Shown here: positions 44,454-55,920 of the stretch, piece by piece
Layout: the number at the start of each line of letters is the position of its first letter
Position numbering within the stretch: the first letter of the stretch is position 1
NCBI GenBank assembly: GCA_041394325.1
Contig: JAWKIJ010000001.1
Location: forward strand, 682,001 to 746,000
Direction of reading: 5' to 3'
Source of the DNA: JAWKIJ01 sp041394325
GTDB lineage: Bacteria > Actinomycetota > Acidimicrobiia > Acidimicrobiales > Microtrichaceae
Length of the DNA stretch: 64,000 bases
Program-made: the position numbers and the translations under genes
Notes under the pieces: generated by a model
Database searches by the model: none
Told to the model about the DNA's origin: nothing
The model's input: the letters and a program-made list of their open reading frames with translations, nothing else

Positions 44454-45218
44454 ATGTCCGAGTTGATCCTTCTCCGACACGGCGAGAGCGAGTGGAACCG
44501 GCTCAACCTGTTCACCGGCTGGTACGACTGCGACCTCACCGACACCGGCCGCGCCGAGGCGTCCGCCGCCGGGGCCCTGCTCGCCGAGGAGGCGGTCGCG
44601 CCGACCGTGTTGCACACGTCGTTGCAGAAGCGCGCGATCCGCACGGCCCAACTGGCGCTGGACTCGATGGACCGGCTCTGGATCCCCGTACGTCGATCGT
44701 GGCGGCTCAACGAGCGTCACTACGGCGACCTCACGGGCAAGAACAAGGCACAGACCGCCGAGGAGTTCGGTGCCGACCAGGTGAAGGTCTGGCGACGCAG
44801 CTACACCACCCCACCACCACCGATCGCCACGGACAACCCGAACAACCCGAACGGCGGCGCGCAGTACGCGACGCTGCCACCCGACGTGGTGCCCTCCTCG
44901 GAGTGCCTCGCCGACGTCGTTGCCCGGATGCTGCCCTACTGGTATGACTCGATCGTCACCGACCTCGCCGCAGGACACTCCGTGCTCGTGGTCGCGCACG
45001 GCAACTCACTTCGCGCGCTGGTCAAGCACCTCGACGACGTCGGCGACGACGAGATCACCGAGTTGAACATCCCGACCGGGGTACCGCTCCGATACGAGAT
45101 AGGCGACGACTTCCGCCCCACCGACACCCGGCCCACCGCCGAGCGATACCTCGGCGACGCTGCGGCCGCCGCCGCGAAGGCCGCCGCGGTGGCGGCACAG
45201 GCGGGCGGCACTCCCTGA
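44454..45218 (+). CDS. gpmA: 2,3-bisphosphoglycerate-dependent phosphoglycerate mutase
   Basis: Glycolytic mutase interconverting 3- and 2-phosphoglycerate, 254 residues. LILLRHGESEWN supplies the phosphorylated His; LNLFTGWYDCDLTDTG, RRSWRLNERHYGDLTGKNK, and VLVVAHGNSLRALVKHL (second catalytic His) complete the active site. A hydrophilic, Ala-rich C-terminal extension (AAAAAKAAAVAAQAGGTP) is lineage-specific. The ATG at 44454 follows GGGAGCGAG and starts the protein at the normal position; the longer upstream frame is rejected. Confidence 0.94.
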   Translation: MSELILLRHGESEWNRLNLFTGWYDCDLTDTGRAEASAAGALLAEEAVAPTVLHTSLQKRAIRTAQLALDSMDRLWIPVRRSWRLNERHYGDLTGKNKAQTAEEFGADQVKVWRRSYTTPPPPIATDNPNNPNGGAQYATLPPDVVPSSECLADVVARMLPYWYDSIVTDLAAGHSVLVVAHGNSLRALVKHLDDVGDDEITELNIPTGVPLRYEIGDDFRPTDTRPTAERYLGDAAAAAAKAAAVAAQAGGTP

Positions 45219-45320
45219 GGTCCTCGCCGGCCACCGCCCGACGGCGGTGACTGCACCGTTCCTGCGGGGTCCACGGCACTAGCGTGGCGGCCCCAACGTG
45301 ACCATCGACCCGGAGCAGCC

Positions 45321-46070
45321 ATGTCCTCGTCCGCCGCGCCACCGATCGCCATCGCCGCCTCGGCCGTGCGGGCGACCAAGCTCTACGGGAGCGGGGACAC
45401 CCAAGTCGTCGCACTCGACCACGTGGACGCCGAGTTCCGGCGGGGCGAGTTCACCGCGATCATGGGACCGTCCGGTTCGGGCAAGTCCACGCTCATGCAC
45501 TGCCTCGCCGGCCTGGACACGCTCACCGAGGGATCGGTGAGAATCGCGGAGGTCGACCTGTCGGCGTTGAAGGAACGCGACCTCACCCTGTTGCGCCGCG
45601 ATCGCCTCGGCTTCATCTTCCAGGCGTTCAACCTCATCCCCACTCTGTCGGCATTGGAGAACATCACGCTGCCGATGGACCTCGGCAACAACAAGCCCGA
45701 CCAGGCGTGGCTCGACACCGTCATCGACACCGTCGGCCTCAGGGACCGGCTCGATCACCGCCCCTCCGAGTTGTCGGGTGGACAACAACAGCGCGTTGCC
45801 GTCGCGAGGGCGCTCGCCTCCAAGCCCGAGTTGATCTTCGCCGACGAGCCCACCGGCAACCTCGACTCGCGCGCCGGTACCGAGATCCTCACGTTCATGC
45901 GCAAGGCGGTGAACGAACTCGGCCAGACCATCGTGATGGTGACCCACGACCCCAACGCCGCGGCATACGCCGATCGTGTGCTGTTCCTCGTGGACGGCCG
46001 CGTGGTCGACCAGATGGAACGCCCCACCGCCGCCGCAGTGCTCGACCGCATGAAGGCGCTGGGCGCCTGA
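45321..46070 (+). CDS. ABC transporter ATP-binding protein (MacB/LolD type)
   Basis: ATPase subunit of 249 residues. Walker A GPSGSGKSTLMH (about residues 51-62), Q-loop FIFQAFNLIPTLSALEN, signature LSGGQQQRVAVARALA, Walker B LIFADEPTGNLDS and H-loop VTHD are all intact. The LSGGQQQR and PTLSALEN blocks are typical of the macrolide-exporter/lipoprotein group, which pairs with FtsX-like permeases such as the one encoded 32 nt downstream. TAGCGT at 45281 is a likely -10 with a 35-nt leader, and GGAG precedes the ATG. Confidence 0.92.
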   Translation: MSSSAAPPIAIAASAVRATKLYGSGDTQVVALDHVDAEFRRGEFTAIMGPSGSGKSTLMHCLAGLDTLTEGSVRIAEVDLSALKERDLTLLRRDRLGFIFQAFNLIPTLSALENITLPMDLGNNKPDQAWLDTVIDTVGLRDRLDHRPSELSGGQQQRVAVARALASKPELIFADEPTGNLDSRAGTEILTFMRKAVNELGQTIVMVTHDPNAAAYADRVLFLVDGRVVDQMERPTAAAVLDRMKALGA

Positions 46071-46101
46071 CTCCCGCGACCACGCCCGGAGCGGAGCCTC
46101 C

Positions 46102-48722
46102 ATGCTGAACGCCGCCTGGAAGTCGATGCTGGCGCGCAAGCGCCGCCTGGTCACCACCGGGTTCGCGATCGTGCTCGCGGTCGCCTTCATCGCGGGCACC
46201 CTCGTCATCACGAACCTCATCGGATCGACGCTCGACGGGCTCATCAGTTCGACCTATCAGGGGGTGGGTGCGGTGGTCCGGTCCGCCAAGGCCCAGCCCA
46301 ACCAGTTCGGGCAGGCGATCCGACCGCAGATCTCCTCCTCGCTCGTCGACCTGGTCCGCAGCGCCCGCGGCGTCCGCGCCGCCGAGGCGGTCGTCGTCGG
46401 GCTGCCGATGATGCTCGACCGCGACGGCAAGCGCATCGAGGACACCTTCGGCCCACCGACGCTCGCGCTCAACTGGATCGACGACGAGGGCCTCGCGGGC
46501 GGCCGACTCCAGCCGGGCGGACGGGCACCACGCGACGCCGACGAGACCGTGATCGACGTCCGGACCGCCCGTGACTACGGGTTCAAGGTCGGCGACTCGA
46601 TCTCGGCGCAGTTCCCTGCGGGACTACGGCGATTGCGGATCGTCGGGATCGGCGGCGTCCCCACGGACGGCAACCGACTTGCCGCGGACCGCGGCTGATG
46701 ATCCTCACCACGCCGACGGCCCAGGAATTGCTCAACAAGGGGTCGGGCATCGACTACGTGCTGGCCGCGACCGAGCCCGGCGTATCCCAGGCGGAGTTGG
46801 CCAAGACGTTGCGGTCGATCGTGTCGCGTGACCTCGAGGTCGTGACGGGCAAGACCTTCGTCGCCGAGAACGAGGGATCGGTCTCCAGGGTGATCGAGTT
46901 GTTCACCCAGCCGATCCTCGCCTTCGGGTTCATCTCCGTGTTCGTCGGCGCGTTCGTCATTTACAACACCTTCTCGATCATCGTGGCCCAACGAACACGG
47001 GAGCTCGCGCTGTTGCGGGCGGTGGGGGCGGGCCGTACACAGGTGTTGGGCTCGGTGATGTTGGAGGCAGTGGTGATCGGCCTCGTCGCCTCGACGCTCG
47101 GCATCCTGGCCGGATGGCTGTTGGCCACCGGGATCAAGGGGGCGATCGGCGCGTCCATCACGTTGCCTCCGGGTGCGCCGGCACTGACCCTCGACGCGGT
47201 CGTCGTAGGTTTGCTCGTCGGGATCGTCGCAACCACGGTGTCGGCCGCGATCCCTGCGATGCGGGCCACCCGCATCGCCCCGGTCGCGGCGATCGCATCG
47301 GTGGCGATCGACCGTTCGGACACCAGCCGGGGTCGACGTCTGCTCGGTGCCCTGCTCCTGGTCGCGGGGACTGCGATGATCGTGGCGACGGCCACGCAGG
47401 CGATCTCGCTCGGGCTCGCGGGGGTCGGCACGGGCGCGGTGCTGATGTTCCTGTCGCTCGCGACCCTCGGACCCCTCGCCGCTGCTCCGATGTCGCGTGC
47501 GCTCGGCTCGCCGTTGCCCGCGCTGCGCGGCATCGCCGGGGTGATCGGCCGCGAGAACGCGGCGCGTAACCCGAAGCGGACCACCGTCACGGCGGTCGCA
47601 CTGAGTGTAGGGGTGAGCCTGGTCGTGGTCGTGACCGTGCTGGCGGCATCGATCCGTTCGGCAACCCAGAACCAACTGAGCAACCAGCTCCGCAACGTCG
47701 ACCTCGTGGTCGACGCGGGCACCGGCTTCGCCACGTTGGGTCCCGAAGCCGCCGCCTTCATGCGGTCCCGGCCCGAGGTCGCACGTGTCAATGCCATCCG
47801 TTACAGCCCGGTCATGGTGCTGAACTCAAAGGACGCGTCCGCGGCGCGGGCCGACAAGGGCCCCACCGAGAAGGGCAACCCGGTCGGGGAGTCGGAGTTC
47901 GTCGTCGGGCTGGACCCGTCCACCGCGTTCAAGGTTGCGAACTTCGAGGACCTGACACCACCCATCTCGACGCTTCGGACCAACGAGGTGATGGTGTTGA
48001 AGAAGGTCGCCGACGAGAACGGCTGGAAGCCGGGTGACACCATCCGAGTGTGGTTCGCCCGAACCGGCGAACAGCGGTGGCGACTCGCCGCGACCTTCAG
48101 CACGCTGGTGGGTACCGGGGCCGAGTACATGACGTCCATCCAGACGCTGTCACCGAACGCCCCGAAGGAGATCGACGGGGATGCCACCCTGTGGGTGACC
48201 CTTCGCGACGGCGTGTCGCCGGACCAGGCGGTGAGGGCGATCCGGCCCGAGTTGAAGAAGGTCGCTCCGGCGGCGGCGGTCAACACACTGAGCGCGTATC
48301 TCACGACGCGACTCGCCATCCTCGACTCGATCACCAATCTCATCTACGTGCTGTTGGGCCTGTCCATCGTGATCGCACTGGTGGGGGTGGCGAACACCAT
48401 CTCCCTGTCGATCCACGAGCGGACCCGCGAACTCGGCCTCCTTCGCGCGGTAGGTATGTCGCGAGGTCAACTCGCCGAGTCGGTCAGGTGGGAATCGGCG
48501 ATCATTGCGCTGGTCGGCACCGTGGTGGGACTCGCGGCCGGAATCGTCTTGTCGATCATCTTCGTGCGCGCGTTCGACCAACCGGGTGTGGTGCCGGTGG
48601 TGAACCCCCCAGCGATGTTGCTGATCGGAGCGCTGGGCGCCGCTGCCGGGGTGCTCGCAGCGATCGGCCCGGCGCGCCGCGCCACACGCGTGGACGTTCT
48701 CTCCGCTATTGCGACGACCTGA
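46102..48722 (+). CDS. FtsX-like ABC permease (MacB type), one frameshift
   Basis: Permease of about 873 residues if repaired. The first part carries an N-terminal helix (VTTGFAIVLAVAFIAGTLVI) and the start of the periplasmic domain. The frame breaks near 46690 at the boundary RLAADRG/MILTTP and continues from 46698. Two FtsX modules follow, each with three helices and conserved FSIIVAQRTRELALLRAVGA and ISLSIHERTRELGLLRAVGM elements. It partners with the ATPase just upstream in an export or mechanotransmission complex; substrates unknown. A single missing base at 46690 restores the whole protein. Confidence 0.87.
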
Positions 48723-48752
48723 GCGGCCACCCCGCCGTCTCTCACCGGTTTT

Positions 48753-48799
48753 GGGGGGGGGGGGGGGGGCGAAAGTCGCGCCGTGGACGCGACTTTCGC
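48753..48799. other. 17-nt poly-G tract adjoining a 12-bp hairpin in a convergent gap
   Basis: Seventeen consecutive G (48753-48769) are followed by GCGAAAGTCGCG (48769-48780) pairing with CGCGACTTTCGC (48788-48799) around a 7-nt loop. GGTTTTG before the tract and CAAAACC after the hairpin can pair as an outer stem. It lies between the convergent permease and SnoaL-like genes and could be a bidirectional terminator; the G tract length is suspect. Confidence 0.55.
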
Positions 48800-48824
48800 G
48801 CGACAAAACCCGCGTTTGGGTCGG

Positions 48825-49260
48825 TCAGGTCGTGAGCGTGCGGGCGTCGTCCATCGACCAGTAGGCGCGCATCTCGGTGATCAACCCGTCGTGGTCGAAG
48901 ACGAAGGTGTCGATGATGTCGACCTCCATCACGATGTCGCCCACGACCGACCGCGCCGTCATGGCGAACGCGGCGAACCGCCCCGCAGCGCACCGGGCCG
49001 GTCAAGGTCAACGTCAACCGGTCGCACAGGTCGTGGGTTCCCTTGAAGAACGCCCGAACCTGGTCGGTACCGACGTGGGGGTCGCCGTCGACCGGGTCCC
49101 ACACCTTGGCATCGTCGGCGAACAGCGATGTGACCCCGTCGATGTCCTTCGCGCTGTGCGCTCCCGTGTACGCCTCGACGGCGCGACGGTGATGGTCGGC
49201 GTTGTGATGCTCGTTGGCCACGACGATCTGCTCCCTCCGGTGCCCGACGACGTCGGACAT
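48825..49260 (-). CDS. SnoaL-like / nuclear transport factor 2 fold protein, one frameshift
   Basis: Small cone-shaped alpha+beta protein of about 144 residues after repair. The N-terminal half HHRRAVEAYTGAHSAKDID followed by LFADDAKVWDPVDGDPHVG is typical for SnoaL or ketosteroid-isomerase-like proteins. The frame shifts near 48980 in GGGGCGG and continues as FAAFAMTARSVVGDIVMEVD, then DHDGLITEMRAYW, reaching the stop at 48825. The reaction, if any, is unknown. A later in-frame GTG near 49221 could be the true start. Confidence 0.65.
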
Positions 49261-49263
49261 CGC

Positions 49264-50394
49264 TCACAGCATGCCGCGTCCGCCGCTGCCACCCGCACCC
49301 CCCTCACGGATCGCCATCCGGGAGGTGTCGGCGGGCACCTTGCGGGTACCCCGATGCTCGGGATTCGCCAGGTCGATCATCGTGACCGTGTCGCCCTTGC
49401 GCACGGCGAGCCACTTCCCGTCCGTCACCGCGTCGTCCCCGGCGACCCCGGCAAAGGTCATCGGGGGCTCCCCGGCCCGGTTGACCGCGACCTGCCCGTC
49501 CCCTGTGCGGGTCACCCACGTCACCGCACCTCCATCGGGTACGGCCAGCGACACGATCGGTGCCGCCTCGGGGGCGTGGTGGTGCTCGTCGGCACGGCCA
49601 CGCTCGAGGGCGGCGATCCCGGTCCCGTCCGTTCGTCGTCCAAGGGGACGAACGGTCCGGCGGTGCTGTTCGAGTGGGAGATCACACAGTTGCCGCTCGC
49701 CGCCGCACACACGACGATCTCGTCGAGGCTGCCACCCGCGACGAACGCACCGAGGCGGATCTCGCCCAGCCCCGGAGGTACCGGAGACGCCTCCGATGGG
49801 ATCGCGTTCTCGGACGCGGACCACCGCGATTGCAGGACCGGCGATCGGCTCACCCGTGGAGGGATCGGCGAGCGCATCGTCGCCCGAACCGGTCACGAGC
49901 ATCGAACGGACACCCCGGTACTCACCCACCGCGTACACGTGCTCCGCAAGTCCCAGGGTGCGCGGCTGTCGGGCGGGATCGGCCGCCTCCTCCGCACCAC
50001 ACCCCGAGGCCTTACCGCAACGGACGTACACGACGCCGCCACGACCGTCGTCAACCGGATCGCGGAGGGTTTCGCCGTCGCCCGGAGTCGCCCACGCATC
50101 CAGGTTCTCGTCGAGCAAGCCGGCCGGTGTGAGCAACCACAGGCCGGGGATCGTGTCGTCGGGGGCCGGCGCACCGGGAACCGATGTGGTCGTGGTGGGC
50201 TTGACGGTGCCGGTGGTGGGCTGGGTCCGAGCCTCGTTGCGGGCGGCGTCGTCGCTGCACGACGCGACGAATGCCGCCGTGAGGGAGAGCAACACGACGA
50301 CCGGGAGGACACGCCCGAACCTCGTGCGCCCCGGAGTGGTGCCCAGGTCGGCGTCGCTGCGTCGACGAAGGGAACCGAAGCCGCGGGAACTCAC
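49264..50394 (-). CDS. Secreted lipoprotein, function unknown, two frameshifts
   Basis: About 375 residues if repaired. A basic N-terminus and hydrophobic helix end in AAFVASCSDD (lipobox Cys near residue 45), followed by a Thr/Pro-rich linker. The mature region has repeated short beta-strand units (GGVVYVRCGKASGC, WLAVRKGDTVTMID), suggesting a beta-propeller or WD-like surface protein. The central part IRLGAFVAGGSLDEIVVCAA lies in a different frame, with breaks near 49835 and 49590 that compensate. Start is chosen at the GTG (50394); a GTG 18 nt upstream is also possible. No family recognised. Confidence 0.6.
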   Translation of the reverse strand: MSSRGFGSLRRRSDADLGTTPGRTRFGRVLPVVVLLSLTAAFVASCSDDAARNEARTQPTTGTVKPTTTTSVPGAPAPDDTIPGLWLLTPAGLLDENLDAWATPGDGETLRDPVDDGRGGVVYVRCGKASGCGAEEAADPARQPRTLGLAEHVYAVGEYRGVRSMLVTGSGDDALADPSTGEPIAGPAIAVVRVRERDPIGGVSGTSGAGRDPPRCVRRGWQPRRDRRVCGGERQLCDLPLEQHRRTVRPLGRRTDGTGIAALERGRADEHHHAPEAAPIVSLAVPDGGAVTWVTRTGDGQVAVNRAGEPPMTFAGVAGDDAVTDGKWLAVRKGDTVTMIDLANPEHRGTRKVPADTSRMAIREGGAGGSGGRGML

Positions 50395-50486
50395 GTGGAC
50401 AGCTTGCCGCACCCGCTGTCCGCCCGAGACGCGTCAACCTGAGAGCGAGTAGTGGAAACGCTGCCGCGACGATCCGACGAGGACGG

Positions 50487-53400
50487 TCAGCCGCGGGCGG
50501 GACGGAGCACCAGACCTCGATAGCCGTCCGCGAACCCGGCCCGACGGAGCGCTGCCGCCCAGTCGCTGTCGGCGACCGGTCGACCGTCGAGGGCGCGGAT
50601 CTCCAATGCCGAGCGGGTTCGCCCGAACTCGGCGACGACGTCGACCCACGACGGTGTATCGACCGCGGACGGGAACGTGACGATCGACCGCGCACCCTTT
50701 TCGAGCCACACGACCGGCACCCCTCCGGAGAGCACGACCCGGGCACCCACCGAGCGCGAGGGACGCCCCTGGTGCTCCGGCCAAGGCAGGACCGCGCCGT
50801 AAGGCTGGGCGGGGTCGGTCGCGGCGAGCAACACCGCGGCCGAATCGGGGTTCCGACGAAGGTCACGGAGGCGGTCGACCGCAGCATGCGTCGCGAACTG
50901 GGCGGCACCAAGCCCCGCGACGAAGTATCCCCGACGGACCTGGCCCTGCTCCTCCATCGCGCGCAACACCGGGTAGACGCCGGCGAACCCCGCCGTCACC
51001 CCCTCGACCAACGCCATCTCCCGCGTGAGCACCCCGTACCGGTCGAGCAGTTGCAGCGCCGCCGCGTGGGATTGCACGGTGGGCGACACCGCCGTCCCGA
51101 GAAGCGACGAGATCAACGACCAACGGCCTGCCGCGACGGGCGGCGTTCCCGTCCGTCGACGCATGGTTCGCGGCCGACCCACCGATACGGCCCCCCTTCC
51201 TCCACCACGGGCGGCGAGATACGCACGGAGGGGCGCGAGCGAGTCGTTCGTGACCTCACCCGCCCAGACCAGGTCCCACAACGCTGCGCCGACGGTGGGT
51301 TCGTCGTACGCGAGACCGGCCTGCTGCGCCGCGAGCACGAGGTCGTCCCAGAACGCCGCGCCACGATCGGCGAGGTGCGAGCGAATCAGGTCGTGGTGCG
51401 GTGACCGGGTCGTCTCCGCCCCGTCGGCGGGGGCACCTTCGCCCGACGCGACGATCGAGGCCAACAACGCGCGATCGGAACGGAACACCAGTCGGACGCG
51501 ACCGTCGCGCGCTCCCACGGCACCGGCACCGATCCACACGAGGTCGCCGCTCGTGCACAGCTCGTCGAGATCGGAAGGTCGAGTGCGGTCGACCCGGGCC
51601 GCGATGATGTCGTCGTCGAGCATGGATGCCACGAGCGGCGCACCGGCGAGTTGGCCCACCACGTCCAGCAACGCATCACGTCCTCGACCTGCGGACCCGA
51701 CGCGTTGCCACGAGCTCATGAAGCGGGCGAGAACGTCGGGTTCGACCGCCTCGATCTCGTTGCGGAGGCCGGCCAGCGTTCGACGCCGGATGCTGCGCAG
51801 CACGTCGGGATCACACCACTCGACTCCACTCCCTCCGGGTATGAACTCCCCGCGCAGCAGGCGCCCCGCTCCGTCCAGTTCCGCCAGGACCGAACCGACG
51901 ACATCTACGGGGAGCCCCAGCGACGCGACCACGTCGGCGACGACGAAGGGTCCGTGGGTGCGAGCGAATCGTTCGACCAACGAGGACACCGCCCCCTCCA
52001 CCGGATCGGTGAACGCCGCGGGCAGACCCGTCGGCAACGCGACGCCGAGCGCGTCGCGAAGCCGGGCCGCGTCGGCCGCGTCGGCCCAGCGGTCGTCGCC
52101 GGCCACGCGTACCGCGATCGCGCGTCGGGTCACGACGAGTTCGGCGAGAGCGCCGTCCAGATCCTCCGACGTCAGCGCCGACCGTTCACCGATCCCGGTC
52201 CGGTCGAGCGGGCCGAGGACGCGCAGCAGGTCGTGCACCTCGTCGAGATCGCGGGCGCGGCGCGCCTCGGTGAGATGTTGGAGATCGGCCTGCACCGCCC
52301 GGATCACGTCGAGGTCGAGCAGCGATCGGAGTTCCTCGGTGCCGAGCAGATCGCGAAGCAGCGACCGGTCGAGCCCCAACGCCGCGGCCCGACGCTCGGC
52401 GAGAGGCGCATCGCCCTCGTACATGTAGACGGCGATCCACTCGTAGAGCAACGAGGCCGCGAACGGCGAGGCCACCTCTGTTTCGACCACGACCACTCGG
52501 ATCCGCCGGTCGGCGACCCGGGTCATCAGGTCGGTGAGCGCCGTCACGTCGAACACGTCGTTGACGCACTCCCGGGTGGTCTCCAAGAGCATCGGGAACG
52601 TCGGGTATCGGGACGCCACCGCGAGCAGGTTCGCCGCCCGCTGACGTTGCTGCCACAGCGGAGTCCGACGGTCGACGCGACGCCGCGGCAGCAGCAGGGC
52701 CCGCGCCGACACCTCGCGAAACCGCGAGGCGAACATCGCCGTCTCGGGGAGTGTCGACACGACCGCCTCGACGATCTCGGCGGGCTCGATCATCAACTCG
52801 TCGACGGGAAGATCGTCCTCGGACTCGGGAAGGCGACAGATGATGCCGTCGTCGGACCACATGATCTCCACGTCGAGACCCGTGCGGCGCTCGAGCCGGC
52901 CACGGACCGCCATCGCCCAGGGCGCGTGCACCCGCGCTCCGAAGGGGGTGAGCACGCAGATCCGCCAGTCGCCGATCTCGTCGCGGAATCGTTCGACCAC
53001 GATGGTGCGGTCGTCGGGTACCGCTCCGGTGGCCGCTGCCTGGTCGTCGAGGTACGCGAGGAGGTTGCGTGCCGCGAGCGCGTCGAGTCGGTGACGATCC
53101 CGCAACCGCTGCACCGCTTCGGCCTCGGGGAGCTCACGGATGGTGCGGACGAACTCTCCGACCGCCGCGCCCAGCTCGACGGGACGACCCGGGCCGTCAC
53201 CGTGCCAGAACGGCATCCTGCCCGGAACCCCTGGTGCAGGCGTGACCACGACCCGCTCGAAGGTGATGTCCTCGATGCGCCAAGTGGTTGCGCCGAGAAG
53301 GAAGGTCTCACCGACGCGACTCTCATAGACCATCTCCTCGTCGAGCTCGCCGACCCGGGTACCGTCGGGGAGGAATACGCCGAACAAACCACGATCGGGG

Positions 53401-55084
53401 ATGGTGCCGGCGTTTGTCACGGCGAGCCGTTGAGCGCCCTTGCGACCGCGGACCGTGTCGTCGGTCCGGTCCCACACGACCCGTGGCCTCAGCTCGGCGA
53501 ACTCCTCGGAGGGGTAGCGCCCGTCGAGCAGGTCGAGGGTTGCCCGGAACAACTGCTCGGAGAGCTCTCCGAAAGGAGCCGCCCCCCGGAGCACCCCCAG
53601 CATGGCCGTGACGTCCCATTCGTCGAGCGCACACATCGCGACGACGTGCTGGGCGAGCACGTCCAGGGGGTTGCGTACGAACCGCGTACTCTCGATCCGA
53701 CCGTCGAGCATCCTCTGGACCACGACGGCCGTCTCGACGAGATCGGCACGGTGCTTGGGGAAGAAGCGCCCCCGGCTGACCGCACCCACCTGGTGCCCGG
53801 CGCGCCCTACCCGCTGAAGGCCCGCCGCCACCGATCCGGGCGACTCGACCTGGACGACCAGATCGACTGCGCCCATGTCGATGCCGAGCTCGAGGAGCTG
53901 GTGGCGACGAGGCCCTTGAGGGTGCCCGACTTCAGCTCATCCTCGATCAGCAGCCGTTGCTCACGACTGAGCGAACCGTGGTGCGCGCGAACGAGATCGC
54001 CCACCGCCGGCGGGGCACCGACGTTCTCGGCGCCCGCTCCTCGCCGTCGGCCGCCAGTTCGTTGAGACGAGTCGCAAGCCGCTCCGCGAGGCGGCGCGTT
54101 GGCGAAGACGATGGTCGAACGGTGCGTCTCCACGAGTTGGAGCAACCGAGGATGGATCGCCGGCCAGATGCTTCGGCGCTGTGGACCACTCCCATCCGAG
54201 GGGCGGTCGTCGGCACCCGTCCTCGGCGACCCGGGCCCAGGATCGGGGACGATCCGGCCGAGGGCTCCCATGTCCTCGACGGGCACGACCACCTCGATGT
54301 CGAGGTGGTTGACCGCGGCGACGTCGACGATGGTGACCGCCCGCGGCCCGTCCACCCGCCCGTCGTCGGCGACGCGGTTGCCGCCGAGGAAGTGCGCCAC
54401 CTCGGAGAGGGGGCGCTGGGTCGCCGACAGTCCGATGCGCTGCGGTGCGGCGTCGGTGAGGCAATCGAGTCGTTCGAGGCTGACCGCGAGGTGCGAGCCA
54501 CGTTTGCTGGAGGCCATTGCATGGATCTCGTCGACGATGACGGTGTCGACGGCGCGTAGCGACTCACGCGCCGAGCTCGTCAACATGAGGTACAGCGACT
54601 CGGGGGTGGTGATGAGGATGTCGGGCGGATGCGCGACCAGCCGCCGTCGCTCCTGGGGCGTCGTGTCGCCGGTTCGCACGCCGACGGACGGCTCCGGCAC
54701 CGTCAGACCCAGCCGCTCGGCGGCGAGCCCGATCCCCGAATGGGTGCCCGGAGGTTCTTCTCGACATCGACCGCCAACGCTCGCAGCGGTGAGACGTACA
54801 GCACGCGTCCGCTCGACCCGGCGGCCCTTGGCGTCGGTGACGACCGGTGCGTGGGAGATGCGGTCGATCGCCGTCAGGAATGCCGCCAACGTCTTTCCCG
54901 ACCCGGTCGGCGCGCACAACAGGACATGCCCACCAGTGGCGACCGCAGGCCACGCCTCCACCTGCGCTGCCGTCGGCCGGCCGAAGGTGGTCGCAAACCA
55001 CTCCCTCGTCGCCGCGCCGAACCCCACCCCGCCGAGGTCGAACCGGCCGGAATCGTTGTCCGGAGGGTCCGGCGTCGTCCCCAT
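50487..55084 (-). CDS. lhr: Lhr, large DEAD/DEAH-type helicase, five frameshifts
   Basis: Superfamily-2 3'-5' helicase of about 1,530 residues. Motif I (LLCAPTGSGKT), motif II (VIVDEIHAMA), motif III (GLSATQRPLSEVAHFL) and motif VI (AGLQRVGRAGHQVG) are clear, followed by the long Lhr-specific domain ending in GLVLRPARG. The N-terminal 400 codons are broken near 54805, 54745, 54090, 54030 and 53895; each break pairs with a neighbour or a repeat and the protein sequence continues across. The C-terminal 1,129 codons are intact. Bacterial Lhr is linked to DNA repair and mitomycin tolerance. The ATG at 55084 follows TACGGT by 6 nt, divergent from the DtxR gene. Confidence 0.85.
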
Positions 55085-55206
55085 GGCCACACCGTACCGA
55101 CCGCCACCGACAGCCGATCCTGCGACCTGCCCGGCCGCGTCAGTCGACGACGTGTGTGCCCGACGCGCGGTGGGAGTTCCGGGACCCGCTCGGAATCGGC
55201 GACGCG

Positions 55207-55212
55207 TAGACT
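55207..55212 (+). promoter_or_regulatory. -10 box of the DtxR-family gene
   Basis: TAGACT lies 6 nt before the ATG at 55219. On the opposite strand TACGGT (55091-55096) serves lhr, so the 134-nt region carries two divergent leaderless-type promoters. Confidence 0.55.
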
Positions 55213-55218
55213 GGCCCG

Positions 55219-55920
55219 ATGCCAGCAGGTGGATCGCCACGATCGGGCCCCGGCACTCCCGCTCGATCGGGTGAGTACCACCCGGCGTTCGAGGAGTACT
55301 GCGAGGCCATCTACGAGCTCGCCGAGGACTCCGTGCAGGTGATCCAGGCTCGTATCGCCGATCGTCTGGAGATCTCCCGCCCTGCGGTCTCCGAGATGAT
55401 CCGTCGGATGAGCGCGGTCGGCCTCGTCGAGGTGAGCGACCGGATCCGGCTCACCGACGACGGGATGGCGCTGGCCGAGTCGGTCGTACGTCGCCACCGC
55501 CTCGCGGAGCGGATGCTCACCGACATCCTCGGGCTGAGTTGGGCATCGGCACACGTCGAGGCGGGCAAGTGGGAACACGTGATCAGCCCGGAGGTGGAAG
55601 CGGCCATCACGCGGTTGCTCGGCGATCCCACCACGTGTCCTCACGGCAACCCGATTCCCGGGTCGAGCTACGACGCCCCCGAGACCCTCACCCTCGCGAG
55701 CCTCGGCGACGGCGAGTCCTTCACCGTGCGACGGATCCCCGAGGAGCTCGAGTTCACCGAGGGGATGCTGGAGTTCCTCGAGGCGCACGACCTGCGCCCC
55801 GACACCGCGGGGGTGGTGACCGCGACGGCCACCGATGGGGGGCGCACCGTCGAGGTCGGCGGCGACGAGGTCCGCCTCGACGCATTCATCTCCGAGCGGA
55901 TCCTGGTGACCAGCCGATGA
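55219..55920 (+). CDS. DtxR/MntR-family metal-dependent regulator
   Basis: A 233-residue repressor. The winged helix (VIQARIADRLEISRPAVSEM, then RRMSAVGLVEVSDRIRLTD, about residues 42-80) is followed by the dimerisation and metal-binding domain: VVRRHRLAERML, HVEAGKWEHVISPEVE and TCPHGNPIPG contain the His, Glu and Cys ligands of the DtxR/IdeR type. The C-terminal SH3-like domain is present (LASLGDGESFTVRRIPEE). It senses Fe2+ or Mn2+; which one cannot be decided. The stop overlaps the start of the carboxylesterase gene by 4 nt, so that gene is probably under the same promoter. Confidence 0.9.
   Translation: MPAGGSPRSGPGTPARSGEYHPAFEEYCEAIYELAEDSVQVIQARIADRLEISRPAVSEMIRRMSAVGLVEVSDRIRLTDDGMALAESVVRRHRLAERMLTDILGLSWASAHVEAGKWEHVISPEVEAAITRLLGDPTTCPHGNPIPGSSYDAPETLTLASLGDGESFTVRRIPEELEFTEGMLEFLEAHDLRPDTAGVVTATATDGGRTVEVGGDEVRLDAFISERILVTSR

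Noticed and set aside
51651..54065. 804-codon plus-strand open frame opposite lhr
   Set aside because: The opposite strand encodes recognisable Lhr sequence; this frame has no motif and biased composition.
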